A stretch of 64,000 nucleotides of DNA, taken from the NCBI GenBank assembly GCA_963794615.1, contig CAWCEP010000006.1:186001-250000 (forward strand). The letters run 5' to 3'. Below, one piece after another: positions 63,065 to 64,000 of this stretch. A model generated the notes under the pieces. It saw only the letters and a list, made by a program, of their open reading frames with translations, was not told the origin of the DNA and ran no database searches. How positions within the stretch are numbered: the stretch's first letter is position 1; every line of letters begins with the position of its first letter. This DNA comes from Chersky-840 sp963794615. GTDB lineage: Bacteria > Actinomycetota > Acidimicrobiia > Acidimicrobiales > UBA8190. Position numbers and translations under genes: made by a program.

Positions 63065-64000
63065 GTCGCTGTCCTTTCTGTACCTGGCGTTCGTCCGAAT
63101 TCTCCAGTTGGTCCGGCTCTTTGGGCGTGACAATGGCGAGCTGGCCGTCGAAGTCGTCATGCTTCGCCATGAGGTGGCGGTGCTCCGCCGTCAGGTGGCC
63201 CGCCCGGCGCTGCGGCCCGGTGACCGGGCGCTTCTCGCCGGGCTGAGTCGGCTCTTGTCGCGGCGCCGGGGGCGCTTCTTCGTCCAGCCCGAGACACTGC
63301 TCCGTTGGCACCGAGACCTGGTGCGTCGTCGGTGGACCTACCCCCACCGCTCAGGGCGACCCAGCGTTCCCGCCGGCGCCGTCCAGATCGTCCTCCGCAT
63401 GGCGAGGGACAACCCCACCTGGGGATATCGGAGGATCCACGGCGAGGTGGCCACGATGGGGATCAGACTTGCCCCATCGAGTGTCTGGGCGATCCTTCGT
63501 CGCCACGGCATCGACCCGTCGCCGCGGTCGGACCGGACCGACATGGAGCGAGTTCCTCCGAAGCCAGGCGTCATCGATGCTGGCCTGTGACTTCTTCACC
63601 GTCGACACGGTGCTGCTGCGGCGCCTCTACGTGCTGTTCTTCATCGAGCTCGACACCCGACGGGTCTACGTGGCCGGGGTAACCGCCAATCCGGCGGGAG
63701 CGTGGGTGGTCCAGCAGGCCCGCAACCTGACCATGGTGCTCGCCGATCGGGCCCGCCCTGTCAGGTTCCTGGTGCGGGACCGGGACGCCAAGTTCACGGC
63801 CAGCTTCGACGAGGTCTTCCGGTCCGAGGGGATCCGGATCATTCGCACGCCGGTCCGAGCCCCACGGGCCAACGCCTTCGCCGAGCGCTTCGTCGGCACG
63901 ATCCGTCGGGAGTGCCTCGACCGGATGCTGATCTTCGCTCGGCGCCAGCTCGAAGCCGTCCTTGCTGAGTACGTCGATCACTACAACCGCCACCGCCCAC
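63063..64000 (+). mobile_element. Integrase-type (rve) transposase, frameshifted, cut by the window end
   Basis: Starts at ATG 63063. The first frame (to about 63540) has the N-terminal part: LRHEVAVLRRQVARPALRPG, ETLLRWHRDLVRRRWTYPHR and NPTWGYRRIHGEVATMGIRL. One extra base near 63540 leads to the catalytic domain in the next frame: LACDFFTVDTVLLRRLYVLF (first Asp), FLVRDRDAKFTASFDEVF (second Asp) and RAPRANAFAERFVGTIRREC (Glu), so the DDE triad is intact. It then runs off the window at 64000 in the VDHYNRHRP end motif, with only a few residues missing. This is a common actinobacterial integrase-core transposase. Terminal inverted repeats cannot be placed without the right end. Confidence 0.85.

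Overview
This 64 kb window comes from a high-GC actinobacterium. The best fit is the class Acidimicrobiia. The right end holds the actinobacterial near-origin block crgA - trpG/pabA - pknB - pbpA - pstP - fhaB - fhaA, followed by a tRNA-Leu. The left end encodes secreted proteins with GYWLVxxDGGVFxFG repeats, which I associate with Acidimicrobiales. Class assignment is an inference; phylum is well supported.

Layout. 0.2-8.9 kb: a secreted glycine-rich repeat protein, a class III nucleotidyl cyclase, small membrane proteins and lipoproteins, a membrane Ser/Thr kinase broken by about four +1 shifts, and a divergent FHA-cyclase fusion. 9.0-18.8 kb: one giant secreted protein of 3283 aa. It carries 23 nearly identical 264-bp tandem units, four DUF11-type repeats and a lectin-like domain. 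19.3-26.3 kb: an EthD-like pair, an NlpC/P60 peptidoglycan hydrolase, an aldo/keto reductase, an anchored SGNH protein, VOC and cupin proteins, a phosphotransferase with an internal TGA, and tRNA-Ala. 26.6-42 kb: a hydrolase-cyclase fusion, a metallophosphoesterase, an ECF41 sigma factor with its carboxymuconolactone decarboxylase partner and a matching promoter, a secreted SVSC-repeat protein, an orphan permease, a K+ channel, a tandem-HTH gene with an internal TGA, NfeD-flotillin, and a MerR-PP2C fusion. 42-54.5 kb: lipoproteins, a TMEM175-like channel, a methyltransferase, type II glutamine synthetase, glucose-6-phosphate dehydrogenase, a GH92 mannosidase in pieces, a hotdog thioesterase and a thiolase behind a TetR-type palindrome. 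54.5-64 kb: the cell-division and cell-wall signalling block, tRNA-Leu, a decayed transposase, and an integrase-type transposase running off the end.

How the genes work together. Phospho-signalling and cyclic-nucleotide signalling dominate: two PASTA or membrane Ser/Thr kinases, two PP2C phosphatases (one fused to MerR), three FHA proteins and three class III cyclases. The kinase, the FHA-cyclase and the giant surface protein lie together at 5.9-18.8 kb and could form one surface-signalling module; this is a hypothesis from position and domain logic. The right-hand block resembles the mycobacterial pknB/pstP cluster, but rodA and pknA are absent from their usual places.

Data-quality warning. 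At least eight genes, including core ones (zwf, pbpA, fhaA), need a single extra base removed to restore their frame, always in the same direction. This looks more like base-calling insertions than real decay. The two in-frame TGA codons are a separate matter, because they are substitutions.
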